NCBI GenBank assembly: GCA_012861695.1
Contig: JAAOOA010000033.1
Span: forward strand, 20,251,934-20,315,933
Direction of reading: 5' to 3'
Length of the DNA: 64,000 nucleotides
From: Trematomus loennbergii
Lineage: Eukaryota; Chordata; Actinopteri; Perciformes; Nototheniidae
In this document: positions 1 through 11,845 of the stretch, in pieces
Numbering within the stretch: position 1 is the stretch's first letter
Layout of the letters: each line of letters starts with the position of its first letter
Notes under the pieces: generated by a model
What the model was told of the DNA's origin: nothing
What the model saw: only the letters and a program-made list of their open reading frames with translations
Database searches by the model: none
Position numbers and translations under genes: made by a program

Positions 1-58
1 TCTGGGGCGTCCATATGGCTCCCCTTGTTTCCTCCGTCTATATTATAAACTGTACAAA

Positions 59-92
59 GGATATCATAGAAATGTGGATATCATAGAAATGT
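59..92. repeat. Two-copy 17-bp tandem repeat
   Basis: The unit ggatatcatagaaatgt occurs twice in direct succession with no mismatch. It is a small local duplication with no inferred function. Confidence 0.85.
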
Positions 93-658
93 GGTATATA
101 TATGGTAGACTGCTTAATTTTTGCTACACGGTAACCTGTACATTTTTTTAATAGTTATAGCATACATAGCGATGCATGTGTTATGCACATATTTGTCTCA
201 TAATATGCAAATAAAAAGTAGACAAGTGCTCGGATACAGCGCACAGAACAGCTGCGAGCAGAAAAAAACCTCTTCCCATGGGAGCATTACTGCTACTCTT
301 GCACATATGTGGCCCCGCATGCCAAGGATTGTGGCTAGCATGAGCTGAACCCTCACTACGTTCTCGCAAATGCTCAACACTCACAGTTCAAGTTGACTGG
401 GAGGCGAGGATGGAGTAGACAGTGGTTGATGCCTTCGGTCTGCTAGGGTAGCCAAGTAAAATCACATCATCATCATTTTGAAACACGACCATTTGGTTAC
501 GGTCTTGAGCCCTGGAGTTTAATGTAAGAAATAATAAAGAGAAATGGGCTAGGCAGAGCAGGCAACATATAATACAATACAATATGATTATACTGTATTG
601 TCAGATCAGGTTTGACATTTTCACAGCAACTCCAATTGCAACATCGACGTGGGCACCC

Positions 659-803
659 TTTTTTTTTGGGCCTTTATTAAGGGGACATAATTGAAACGGA
701 GAGAAATAAGTACCGGTCAAGATTCAGTCCCGGTTCCTCCACTTGGGCACCAATCAGCAGTACAATGGCCGCCAGCTCTACCAATTGAGCTATAAGGCGG
801 CCC
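659..803 (-). mobile_element. tRNA-derived SINE
   Basis: Read on the minus strand, the element opens with a tRNA-like head. TAGCTCAATTGGTAGAGC (plus positions 775-792) fits an RNA polymerase III A box. A degenerate B box lies near 721-731 (GGACTGAATC against GGTTCGAATC). It ends in an A-rich tail seen as poly-T at 659-667. A body of about 60 bp lies between head and tail. The middle does not fold into a clean cloverleaf, so this is a SINE rather than a tRNA gene. No target duplication is evident, suggesting an old copy. Confidence 0.65.
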
Positions 804-1982
804 AATGACTAATTTTTAAGATGATAAACAAGGAAACAGACTTTAAGCACAACATAACAATTACTGAGAACAATATGTTCAAGATTCTTTAACGTCCAGT
901 TGGCCTGGAATTGACTTGATTTTAGGATTGACTGAGTGCCATTATCTGACTTTATTAAATCGTGGAGCCCTGCATCCCTGATTAAGCGCCTTCTCACCCT
1001 CACTGTTTTTTTCGATGTGTTGGTGATTCATGCATACGTGTGTCTTATTTTTGCACTCTAGCCATGCATTTTCATCCCTCCTGCTGAGGGTTGCCACTCA
1101 TCCATAATTCCTTTTGGGAAAGGGTTAGGTTGTGTTTCAGATTGAACATAGCTGGCTTGGCCTCTGCTGACGACCTAAAAAAAAATCACTAGCCCATCTA
1201 GGCTCACGCATAAGAACAGTGTCCCTTTTGCCCCCTTGTGTAATTGCAAGAGCTTATAGGGAGCTAAAATGTTGCCCTCTGCTCCTTGTTAAACCACCAC
1301 TTGTAAAAGCGCCCAACCGTGGATGCAGCACATTGCAGCTCATCGTTCCCAGACAATGATATAGATTTCCTCTACAGAAGAACAATCGAAAGGGTTGTCA
1401 CAAATTTGTCCATTGTCACTGGGTCGCTATCATTTCTCTGTTAATTGCCATCATTGTAATAGAATATTAGATGCTTCACAGTGCAAAGGGAGTGTTGATG
1501 AAGGGGCAGTGCCAGCTGAGTTTTCTCCTTGACCGTGACCCATATCTCTTTAATGGTAATGATGATGGAATAGTAATAATGTAATTCTTCATTGATCCCT
1601 GTAGGATTTTTTTTCTTTTTTTGAAATCCTCCATGGTGAGGATGGTGCAGTTTGAGAATACTGCCCTAACAAGGCAGGGATCCACTTTCTTACTCGGACA
1701 CACTTAAGGAAAACAAATGTTTGTCAACAAGGAGGCTTACAACGTCCTAACAGTGTAGTCAATATGTTATTTAACTGAGTTTATCACGAAAAGTGGTTCA
1801 AAGAGTATTTGTCGTGCCAAGTGAAAATGGTATTTATCAGATGCCTCTGGCAATACTTAGGTGTTTTTCTTATAGGCAAATAGCCCTTTTCAAATGTTTT
1901 TTTTTACAAATCCAACTGAATGTTATGAAGTAGTTTGTTAAGCATCTGCCTCTTTTTTCATTAGTTTTCAGTGGGGAGTAAG
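804..1982. other. Intronic stretch, nothing recognised
   Basis: This is single-copy-looking AT-rich intron with a few short poly-T and poly-A runs. I see no exon, repeat boundary or RNA gene. Confidence 0.6.
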
Positions 1983-2104
1983 CGCATGACTAGGGGTTTC
2001 ACAACTACCAATATTTACTAGTCGACAAGTTTTTCAAAATAGTAGTCGACTAGTTGTTACGTCATAATAAAGACACAAAAAGAGAGGTGTAAAACTGTAT
2101 TTTA

Positions 2105-3354
2105 GTGGGAATGCTGTTAACAGCATTCCAACTATCTGTTCTTCTACGCACAAAATTCTTTATTATTCCGCCTGTTATTTTGGCCCTCTTCTTCTCCCAC
2201 ATTCCACATCGCAGAAACTCCGTTTCATCAAAACGTTCAGCTCGGTCGGGAATCGATTGCTATTACTTTTATCATTCATAACTTTCATAATTCCCGAGAT
2301 ACATCCCATAATTCATCAAATTCTTAACCATTGAAGTCAATGGAGAAATTCTTCAGACTTCAACAAATCTTCATGGGACTTCAACTGCTAACTGTTCATT
2401 CATACTTTCACTCAGAAACCTCATTCCAACTTTAAAATGTTACACATCTTTCTGACATTATTTTACTTTTAAATCTGATTCTTACTTTTAGAGATATTAA
2501 ACATTGTTCAGACCTTGGTACAGAGGCCTTCTTCAGATTTTAATATTAACTAGAGTGCGTGATGTCACAGCTAGAGTGTAGGTAATCTTGACATTTTCCT
2601 TCATATATATTTTTAAACTGCCATAATTCCCAAACCCTACATTCCTGAGACATAATTTTTCATGACAAACGTAGGAAAACATCTCGTAGCTTGAAAAATG
2701 ACAAATAATTAAGCAAAATAATTAAACTAAATGCCTCTTGAGGGCATGAAGTGACAAAAACTTTCAACATGTCTCCATTAAAACCCATTGTAATTTCAGG
2801 CTGATATTTCCTCACAGCAGCAGCCGCACACCTTTAGTTAATCTGCCAAAAAGGCCACATTATTAACCCGAAAGTACACAAAAATTACACTTCAGATACT
2901 CAAGGTCCTTGAGATGCTTCACGCTTTGAAATTTCAGCCGTGCTAACAGTCCAGCCGTGAAGACATCTACGGGACAGTTTTGAGATTTCTTCAAATGTCG
3001 TTGCCATGGCAACACAATGCTTGCCATGAAACACGGTTTTCTCATAACTTCAGTGAAAATCCTCCAAACGGCCCATAACTTCACAGGTTTGGTAACGATG
3101 CAGCCATCAACGCATCTAAGCGTATTATGGGGTGTCATCAAATGCCGTTGGCATGGCAACAGATCATTCACCATCAAGTTAGTTCAAAAGTTTGCAGTTC
3201 AAATATTCCTTTTTACTTTCTTTTCTTCTCTCATCACACATTCAAGCCCTCAGTGTTCATGTATCATTTCAATCTAAATTCTTCACTTTCTTCTTACACA
3301 TTACATTTCAGCATAGCAGTTTAGCGTCAGATTTTCAGCATAAAGCATTCCCAC
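2105..3354. mobile_element. TA-flanked DNA transposon nested in the hAT element
   Basis: The ends are GTGGGAATGCT (2105) and its complement AGCATTCCCAC (to 3354), bordered by the dinucleotide TA on both sides (2103-2104 and 3355-3356). A perfect 22-bp palindrome lies just inside the left end at 2108-2129. Inside, a CCATGGCAAC-type motif occurs twice (near 3000 and 3150), with related text about cytosine-rich 'ataacttcac' segments around it. No transposase remains. The TA duplication fits several superfamilies (ISL2EU or Tc1-like), and I cannot choose between them. Confidence 0.65.
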
Positions 3355-3574
3355 TAGCAATTTCTTCAGGAATTGCATTCTCTAGTTTGTATTGCAATGC
3401 ATACAGTTACGTTAAACACTGTAACAAAGCAGCATTTTAATTTGGGTTACATGGGTTACATGGCTGATTAAATAAAAAACAGTAACTGGACTCACCAAAT
3501 CTACTGCAAAAACTCTGTTAAGAACATAAATGCAACGTAAATCCAGTGCGCATTGCGCAACGCTTTACTCGCTG

Positions 3575-4106
3575 TCACTGTCCTCCTCGATAACGATGTC
3601 CACCCTTCCAGGTTTTTTGGTTTGCGTTAAGGAAAACCAAAGCATCAACATGTGAGGGAAGGAGGCTTGACCGTGTTGCCTGCCAGGGAAAACATCCGTT
3701 CACTTGGGGTGCTGGTGTAGCCAGGTAGCTCCTGGAAAGCTTGGCTAAACGGGGGAAGCGGTTCACGTTTTGTGCCCACCACTTCAGAGGGTTATCCATT
3801 GTGGGGATATGGGGTGTCTGCTGGCAGTAATCCCGTAGCTCATCCGCACCACTGTTGACCCGTGTTTTCTTGTTGCTCTCGAAATGAGGTCCAAACAGCT
3901 GTTCAAAGAGGGGGTGCTAGTGGAGCACGCTCGTGAACTTTTAGCGCCGGAGCTAAAACTGAAACTGTAGAGTGCATAGGTGCGGCGCATTTGCGCATAA
4001 GATGAGGACCCCTGAATGTCGGACGTGTTTTGCTGGAGCATTTTGCAGCACCCTCAGCACCAATGTCGGCATCCTCATCTCCCACGTTTGCCTCCATTTT
4101 GTTCAC
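3575..4106 (-). pseudogene. Broken hAT transposase remnant
   Basis: On the minus strand, a start-like segment near 4106 (MNKMEANVGDEDAD) is followed by a frame change. A stretch then continues into DNPLKWWAQNVNRFPRL and SHVDALVFLNANQ. The latter two match the C-terminal hAT dimerisation domain (PLxWW..., then a LVFL helix). The central RNase H-like catalytic part is missing, and the region between the two blocks carries at least one frame disruption. This is the debris of a ZBED/hAT transposase kept inside a deletion derivative, with no likely function. Confidence 0.75.
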
Positions 4107-4198
4107 GACTAGATGACTAGGGCCTACAGCGCCGACTAGTGGTAGAGGTAGTCGACTAGTCGACTCGTCGATTAGTTGGTGAAACCCCTACGCATGAC

Positions 4199-5808
4199 GA
4201 GGCATGATTTAACTTTTCAGAATCCTGCTGGTGACATCTAGGTAGAAATTGTAAGGGGCGCTTGTTTTGCCGTGTATTAAAGACTTTAATTATTCTAAAA
4301 TGGCTGATTTAAATCAAATTTGATAACAATAGGTATTCACTTAAAATTCACTTACTTCATCTCTCTTTTGTCGATATTCAATTGTTGTACTATTCTCAAA
4401 CCACAGTACATTTTCTGACATGTCCTTCACTTCCTACCTTGTCGGTTGATGCAATTTCAATCATAAGAATGATTAACATTGATTAATGATAATGACATCC
4501 CCTTGCCATGGCAAACATGTGAATATCTTACACGGCTCAGTTATATTTTAGGTGAAAGTGATTCAGTACAATTAGTTGGAATTATTTCTGCGTTTCTTTT
4601 TTTTCTTACAAAGATTTGTTAGTTGAATTACCCACATATTGTCAAAAGTAGTTGCTTAGATTTTCAAAATAATCTGCTCTTTTGTGCATCACCTGTTGAA
4701 TCAATGCGAAAAGCACAGGCTGTACTCAAGGTATTCAGTGTAAGCACAAATCCCAACACCCTTTCACAGAAATTGCCCAATAACACGCAACAGTGCATTA
4801 TTTTCCATTAGAGTGAAAGTGAACTCCACAGCAAGTGTAATAGTTGAATGTAGGATAGGATAGAACCAGCACAGCCCTGCTGGGCAACAACAGAGACCAG
4901 AGCCTCAACAAAAGGAAGAGCATAAGCAGTCCCTGGTCACCGTCTGTGGCTCAGGTGTCCGTTCCTTTGGCATCAGATATGATCTATATCAGTGTCACCC
5001 CCAAATTGCAGGACCGCTCCTGCGCTAGCCTTCAGCCATGAGCCGAATGTAAATGTGCATTTGACACCTTTCTAAATCGCTGTCATAATTCATTTCCAGA
5101 GCTCTTAAATCTCTCCCTGTCAGCTGGCACCGCCGCTGTTTTCCTGTCCAGAAACGGAGCACATTAGCCTTTATTGATGCCATCGTCCTTTTGATACATA
5201 ATTCATCATTCGGCAACCTTTTTCTGGAATTATCTTGCATTTTTCTGAGGTTGTTCAAACCTATGGATTGATACCGACAAAGAGGTTGCACCTGGTATGG
5301 AGTTAGGTGTCATGCTATATGACAGGAACAGGAAAAGGTGTCAGACCAGACTGATATAGAGCTCCAGCGTCATGTTGCTCTCTCAATTGACTGACCACGG
5401 GGAGTTTTTCCACTTGAATATATCAGCATGACCTGTAAACCTCACACATTCTCTAGCCATGACAAAATCTGTACCTTATGGCTTGGAACTAGGTGTAATG
5501 TGCCTATAGGGTTATTGAGTCAAAGGGTTTATAGCAATAAGCTCAAATAATTTGAGTTGTGTTCATATTGTGCACCAAAGGCAAACATTTACACACTTTT
5601 ATATTGAAATGCAGCTCAATATCTCAAGTTTCTTACCTTCAATGGTCACAATATGAAGTATGAAACTAATGGAACTGACCTTTAACAAACATGGCATACA
5701 TAGAGGACTGAAACCAATGACCAAAGTGCGGTCACCTTTAAGCTTACACAAGAAAACTCTTTTAGCATTTAGATTAATTGATACCTTTTCAGTCAAGTTG
5801 AAATGGTG
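4199..5808. other. Intronic stretch, possible conserved segment at 5030-5290
   Basis: No exon or transposon was recognised. The part at 5030-5290 is unusually balanced in composition and carries repeated ATAATTCAT-type homeodomain-like motifs (5086, 5200). That is the look of a conserved non-coding element, but conservation cannot be judged from one sequence. Confidence 0.35.
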
Positions 5809-6320
5809 TAAATGGGCCCTAGTCTGCTTTCTGGGGTTTTCCCTTCACTGTAGTCGTGTGTTATATAGGAAAATGGTTTGCACAGGCTAAAATGCCAAAG
5901 TTCCCTCCAGAGGGAGTTTCTCTGCCTTAAACGCCTCCATTGTCCTTTGTTTAGGTTCAAGGTTCTTTATTGTCAAACTAACATAGCTACAGAGTAATTA
6001 TGTCGGATTACATATTTACTTCCCTTACACAGTTACATCACTACGTAACACTTTTATTGGCTAGCGCTCCAATACATTTTAAGTGACAGGCTTAGGGACG
6101 GGAAACTCTAAGCGGTTGACCAATCACAACATAGCATGCCAGCTAACCAATCAGAGCAGACTGGGCTCTGGTTTCAGACAGAGGGTGAAAAGAGGTGCTG
6201 CGGCACAGGCAGTATGAGAAAAATAAAGAACTTTTTGAACATTAAAGCGTGGAGACATGTCACAGTAGAGGGACAGAATACAAATATGAACCTGAACCTT
6301 TGCATAATAGGGCCCCTTTA
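5809..6320 (+). mobile_element. TTAA-type MITE, copy 1
   Basis: The ends read TAAATGGGCCCTA and, complemented, TAAAGGGGCCCTA, consistent with a mutated TTAA target. Diagnostic internal blocks recur in the copies at 25523 and 57620: ccctccagagggagtttctc, ggctagcgctccaa, gaccaatcacaa, and ggtgctgcggcacaggca. A segment near 5954-6010 (ttctttattgtcaaacta) resembles a LINE tail inserted into it. It is non-coding; piggyBac or Kolobok mobilisation would fit TTAA targeting. Confidence 0.75.
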
Positions 6321-7711
6321 TACATTATGTAAATGTAAAAAATAACACTATTGAGTGATAGTATATCTAAAATATCAGATTTCACTCAACTTTATGCACA
6401 CATAACCCACTTACTTTGACAACATTCATTGCCATACTGAAAAGTTTAAAATGGTACTGCCACTACTACTTTTTTTGCCAGTGTCATTGTAACTACTGAT
6501 TTGACTGTCATTACTCTTATAATTATGACTTTTGTTAATATTACAATATAGAGCATTTGGATTTTGTCGCGCCCTTTTTATTTAATTCATGTGCTCAGTA
6601 TGAAAGGTTCATAAAATAATGTTTTAATTTTCTTTTTTTATGCTAGTCTTTTTTTCACCTCATTGAAGAAGATAGTACATTCAAAGAAATCAAGATCATT
6701 ATTACGTTTTAATTTAATCAACAGACATTTCTATGTTATACCTAAACAAATGTCCATTTATCGAATGGGACCCTAGTATTGCATTGCCATCTTCTCTGTG
6801 AGTAAAAGCGAAATTGCTGGTAAACCAACAATTCACCCGGCTAATACACTCCTGTCAGCCCTTTGTCTAAAGAGGAGGTTATTTGGCTCAGATGTGTTTG
6901 CTGCAGGTTTAGTTAAAGAGCTGCCCGGCCCTCTCACCCCCGACTGTCTTCAGCCTTCTCTTTTTTAAGTAGCCGTGGACTGTGCCAGTGCATATACCAC
7001 AGTGAAATAGACTTTTGCTCTTTTCTTCATTGTCACAAAAGGCCAGGCACTTCGCTGGAGTTCCCATTCCCCTTTTACATAGTGATAAGACAGCCATTAT
7101 CCTTTGAACCTTTTCTTTTCACCGAGCCTGGAGAAAAGGAAGAGTGAAAGAGAAGGAGGAGGAGGACGGAGAAAGATTTCTTCCCTGAGGTGAGCCTGGC
7201 CTCACCTCTGTATGGCGGGCTTTTTTGTGAGCAGTGAAGAGGTCCTTAACCTTCTATCAGATGGAGGCACACAGTTGTGTTCTGCTTGAATAACTACATT
7301 GAAAAGCCCTGAAGCACGGGAGATGGTTCTATAGACTGTGCAAGTGGCAGAGAGAGAGGCTGGGGGTGGAAGAGAGGGGAGACTGTATTGTGTGACCTGC
7401 TGGAGTGTGACACTCACATGATGTGCACATTCTTTGTTAAAGTGCCCATCAGTGCTTCACTGTGAATCTGCGTTCTCTGTTGTATGGGTCTCGTTGACAG
7501 GATGGTCCTCCTCTAATAATGTCACAACAACACAGTTCACACATTTATATAATACACTTCCTTTAATAGACAACTTCATTTTACAAAGTAGCAGCCTCCC
7601 TGCTCTCAGGCAGTAAATGGCTATACAGTAGCAATACTATCAATATCTCAGTGCACATATTTGAATGTCATGTTGCATGAAGGGCTCGTGGAGGTTGAGG
7701 TTTGATGATAC
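6321..7711. other. Intronic stretch, nothing firm
   Basis: This is AT-rich up to about 6780, then balanced sequence at 6820-7100 and a purine-rich stretch near 7120-7190. No exon or repeat boundary was recognised. Confidence 0.5.
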
Positions 7712-8350
7712 TAATAATAATAATAATAAATTATATTTTTATAGCGCTTTTCTCTGACTCAAAGACGCTTTACAGTGTGAGGGAGGGTAGACAAACAAGG
7801 ACAGGCAAACAAAAACAACAAAAAAAAATAAACAGAAAAGGCAGTCAAGAGGAAGTTGATTGAGAGGAGGGGGGGGGGGGGCCTTATAGATAGACAGAGT
7901 TGAATAGATGGGTTTTGAGGCGGGACTGGAACAGGGTGAGGAGGGACTCAGGGTCACGGATGTCTTGGGGGAGGGAGTTCTAGAGCTTCGGGGCTGCCAC
8001 AGAGAAGGCTCTGTCCCCAAGGCTCCGGAGTTTGGCCTTGGGGGTGGAAAGCAAACCGGCTGAGGTGGATCTGAGGGTTCGGGGAGGATGGTAGAGGATG
8101 AGGAGGTCAGTGAGTTAGGGGTGGGGCAGATGGTGGAGGGCTTTGTAAATGAGGACCAGGAGTTTGTAGTGGATGCGGTGAGAGACGGGAAGCCAGTGGA
8201 GTTCTTTGTGGACCGGGGTGATGTGAGGCCATGATTTGGTGTGGGTGAGGAGTCTGGGGGCGCTGGAATATATTGAGGGATGTAGAGCTGATGCCGTAGA
8301 GGAGTGAATTACAATAGTCAAGGCGGGAGGAGATGAAAGCGGAATGAGTC
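7712..8350 (-). mobile_element. LINE (L2-like) 3' fragment with reverse-transcriptase C-terminus
   Basis: On the minus strand, broken reading frames contain HITPVHKELHWLPVSHRI, then a YKALHHLPHP segment and a PKLWNSLPQD-like region around 8000. These are hallmark C-terminal residues of fish L2/CR1-group LINE ORF2. The fragment ends in a 3' tail with AAGCGCTATAAAAATATAAT followed by ATT repeats (plus 7712-7735). Only about 640 bp of a multi-kilobase element remains, so it is a 5'-truncated insertion with several frame breaks. Confidence 0.82.
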
Positions 8351-8360
8351 GCTCAGCTGC

Positions 8361-9236
8361 AGGGCGACTCATACTGTTTAGTATATTTGCATTATTTCCT
8401 ATGTTTATATAATATTTCATTATTTAATTTTATATTTAATTTGACAATTTAAACGTTTTTACAATTTGAAAATGTTTACTTATGTTTATATGAATATATT
8501 TTAGTTTTTATTTTATTATTTAAATTCTTATTTTTAGATATGTTATCTTTTTACTGCACATTTTAACTTGGAATATGTATATGCATTTTTTTTTTTTTAA
8601 AAAAATCTAAAAGGAACAACTGTCACCAAATATTCCCCAGATAAATAAAGTATATCTTACACTGATACAAAAGCTCTCCATTTGATACAAAATATATCAT
8701 ATTTTTACACTACATAGTTCTTTATTCTTTGTCTATTGATATGTTGTGTAAATATTTTTCTTTATTTTTCATTTTTTATAATCGTCTTGCAAATTGTTTT
8801 TATAATTGTGCAATTTGGTGCTACTTTTTTGCAACTTATCCCTCTTTCTTTGTCTATGTATGCACCATATAAACCAAAGCAAAGGTGTAAATGTACATAG
8901 CATTAAACCCCATTTAGAAAATGATGATGTCGTTTTACAAAATCCATTTGAGGTCCATTATAGAGTTTATAAAACACAATCAACTTGTGTCACAGGTAAA
9001 TCCACAGTTTGCTTTGCGGGATGAATCTAAAAATGAATGGACAGAAGAAAACCGTGCGCCTCCACAGCTACTCTAGCTTAGAATCAAGAGCGTAACTGAC
9101 ATGTGCTAAGGATCGCTCTCTTACAGAAACAGTACACCATTTCAAAAACAATTAGAACAGGTCTATTCTAGATATAAAGTACTAAACTTAAAATAAAAAA
9201 AAATGTCATCCGTTATGATTAGTGTATTTATAATAT
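8361..9236. other. AT-rich intronic stretch
   Basis: Positions 8380-8800 are strongly AT-rich with TTTATAT-type repeats. The rest is unremarkable. No feature is supported. Confidence 0.6.
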
Positions 9237-10100
9237 GTGACCCGCTCTATCGAAATCAATCGGAAGTCGCAACGGCTCATTTCAAAATAAACGTGGATTT
9301 GTGTAAAAAAATAGTTTTTCTGTGTTTTGTTTGATTTTAAACAAACAAAGTCTTGGCTTTCAGAATATGAAACTTTTATTTCCAAAATCACACGATAAAT
9401 ACATTTTTGAAGCTTGTAAAGGGAAGATGGCACCTCTCACTCGCCACTCTGCTGTTCCGTAGCGCAGCTCCCCCTCCCTCCCGCTGACATTATGAATGTA
9501 AGGCGTATAGTAATCATAGATAACACGGCAGGGTCCGTTTCAGTTTGTTTTTATCTGATTTCAAATAAACAAAGTCTTGGCTTTCAGAATATTAAAATTG
9601 TTTCGGCAAATTGAGATGATAAATACAACTTTGAAGCTTGTAACGGCATAATTACAAGCGGAGAACGGAGTAACTTGATGTCACAGCAGGCATAACAGCC
9701 GGTGTTTCTCGTGAGTGTTTTCCCCGGGAAACAAACACAATACACACAAACGCAAAATTACACAAACACACACACGTATACACACACACACACTCGCGAG
9801 CTTCCCCCAGACCAGTAATCCAAACGAAAATATCTTCCCTCCGTACTATTTTGATCATTTGCTCCGCTAATAATCAATCAGATCGATGGATTCCAGAGAA
9901 GAGGAAACTTTAAAGGCCTTTTTCTCAAAATGATGACTCGGTAACAGTCATTATATAATGTGACATATTTTGCTTAATATTTGGAGTACAAAAACAATCC
10001 TGATATCATTAGAAAGCTAGGAATCTCCTCTTTCCAACAGTGTATACAACTCAAAATGTGTCTTCGGGTCAATGCAACTGATTTCGATGGAGCAGGTCAC
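9237..10100. mobile_element. TIR element of unclear superfamily with internal duplication
   Basis: The left end GTGACCCGCTCTATCGAAAT matches the complement of the right end, GTGACCTGCTCCATCGAAAT, with two mismatches. The flanks (tataatat and ttatttaa) do not form a clear target duplication. No coding remnant was seen. An 8- or 9-bp AT-rich target would suggest hAT or Mutator, but this is not shown. A duplicated block of about 100 bp lies inside. Confidence 0.65.
9329..9643 (+). repeat. Pair of ~100-bp direct repeats inside the TIR element
   Basis: Blocks 9329-9420 and 9544-9643 both carry caaagtcttggctttcagaa and finish with a gataaata...gaagcttgtaa segment. They are diverged by small indels. 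The spacer between them is about 120 bp. The duplication looks older than most nearby insertions. Confidence 0.75.
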
Positions 10101-11149
10101 TTATTTAAAACGTATAACTCCAGATGTACATCTATTAAGAGAGACAACAAGCAAATCCATGTCTCAAACACCGAATTTGTGAATGTTATGCTCTTACTTG
10201 TTTGCCTTGATAGCATCAATGCAATGATTATAGTTAGCTACCTAACCAAACAAACGTATTACACGTCATAAACAGTGTTATGTTGCGTCCATCATCTTTG
10301 CAGGTGCCTGTGGGTACGATTTTACATTTTGATGAGTTTCATCTCGCCAAATCACAGAATAGGCTTCACAAATTGGCGCTAATCAATCTCTGTCACAACA
10401 GTTGTATTTCAAGAGAGCATTCATTTTTCTGAAAAACTGAATATTTTCGTTTTCTCAGCACTTCTAGCGTTGAATGCCGCCACTATTACTTTTTGGGGGG
10501 TTTTGCTATTTATGATATTACATGACAGAAGTAAAATGCTATTCATTTCTGTCTCCCTGGTAAGTGATCACAGACTGTCAGCCACACTTGTCAAATTAAA
10601 CGTTTTACCATAAATAGTAAACATGCTGTTCCATCTCTTTGGAGCTTTCATGCTGTCAGATGTGGAGACGTTATTAACTGTTTCTGGTTTGAAGAGCGGA
10701 ATTCCAGCAAAAACTAAAAATATTTTTATTATTTAGTTCCTGAAAAGAGTTATAATCTGTCTAGGTACTCCATGTAACAGCAAAATAACTGAACTGCAGA
10801 AAATAAAGAATAACCAGAAGTTACTGTGTTCTTCAAACTCATTCAATAAAATCACAGCCCACTGCTTTACAAAATCAAGTTACCCTACTTTCTCTCACTT
10901 TAATGGATAACACACAAGGTTAGGTCCAAAGACAATTTAGGTGTATGTTGTGAACAACTGTTGCTGCCAGTAATATCGCGTCCAACATTGAGTCAATATT
11001 TCCAAAGTCTTAGAAATGCTATGACAAGGGAAGAAGGATTTTATTTGTGTAACATCTACTAGTAGATAGTTTGTTTGTTTGTTTGTAGCCTTCATTAGTA
11101 GATAGTAGAAACAACACTGTCACACTGACACTGTCTTATAGTGACAACC
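10101..11149. other. Intronic stretch, nothing recognised
   Basis: This is AT-rich unique-looking sequence with a short TTTG repeat near 11068-11087. No exon, repeat boundary or RNA gene was seen. Confidence 0.6.
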
Positions 11150-11152
11150 TTA

Positions 11153-11842
11153 CCCCGGGATTCCACCGGGTCCGTCTGCGCCGCGTTACGGCTGCGCCGC
11201 GGTTTTGGTCCGACCTCCTCCAGCGTCATACCCAACCGGGCGCGTTTCAGAAGCGGAGCGTCTTGCGTGCCGGCTCGCAGTTTTTGTTGATTTTGGCATA
11301 TTTCCTGGACAGGCTACTTTGTGCAGACAAAGTTAACAATAATTGTAACAGTCCAGTTATAAACGACATGAATCAAAGATGTGTTGCTGTATTTTAGTGG
11401 TAAAAAAATGCATTCATCATCATAATTATTCTATATAATAAAAAATACATTTTTTTTTTAAATAAAAAATAACAAATGTGAAAAACAGAATACCGTATTG
11501 TTAAAATACAGGATAAATACTGTATTTTAACAATACGGTATTCTGTTTTTCACATTTGTTATTTTTTATTTGTTATTTTTTAATCTGTTCGAAATAAAGA
11601 TTGAAATGAAATATATATAATTTACACAGTACCTGTAAACCGGAGGAGAACGCTGGCATTTATTCTCCTACTTGAAAGACTACGGAGGGATAGGGTCTGC
11701 AAAATGTGTTTATTTTGGGGATTGACTGGATGCTCTGACCGTTCCACTTCCTGCCCAGCGCTAAGCAATGCCTCGCGTCGCGTTGAAAATAGACCAGCCG
11801 CGGCCGTAACGTGGCGCAGACGGACCCGGTGGAATCTAGGGG
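11153..11842. mobile_element. PIF/Harbinger-like MITE
   Basis: Long inverted ends match over about 38 bp with three differences. They share ATTCCACCGGGTCCGTCTGC, starting 4-8 bases in from each edge. The trinucleotide TTA flanks both sides (11150-11152 and 11843-11845), the 3-bp TWA duplication typical of PIF/Harbinger. It is about 690 bp, without coding capacity. The centre holds a perfect 52-bp inverted repeat, listed separately. Confidence 0.78.
11460..11571. repeat. Perfect 52-bp inverted repeat with 8-nt spacer
   Basis: Arms 11460-11511 and 11520-11571 are exact reverse complements across 52 bases, separated by gataaata. The arms contain ACAGAATACCGTATTG and its complement. In RNA this would be a fully paired long hairpin; in DNA it could extrude as a cruciform. 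It sits inside the Harbinger-like MITE. Confidence 0.92.
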
Positions 11843-11845
11843 TTA

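Larger units (their letters stand above)
1991..4190 (-). mobile_element. hAT DNA transposon, internally deleted, with nested insertion
   Basis: The ends are terminal inverted repeats, TAGGGGTTTCAC on the left and its complement GTGAAACCCCTA on the right. Each is followed inwards by related TAGTCGAC-type subterminal motifs. The exact 8-bp direct repeat cgcatgac flanks the element at 1983-1990 and 4191-4198, the target duplication typical of hAT. Coding remnants of a hAT transposase lie at 3575-4106 on the minus strand. A second element at 2105-3354 has inserted into it, so the original hAT copy was about 950 bp. It is a non-autonomous deletion derivative that would need transposase from elsewhere. 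Confidence 0.88.

Noticed and set aside
9329..9643. CRISPR-like repeat pair
   Set aside because: Two diverged 100-bp repeats inside a vertebrate transposon are not a CRISPR array; no regular short repeats and spacers occur anywhere in the window.
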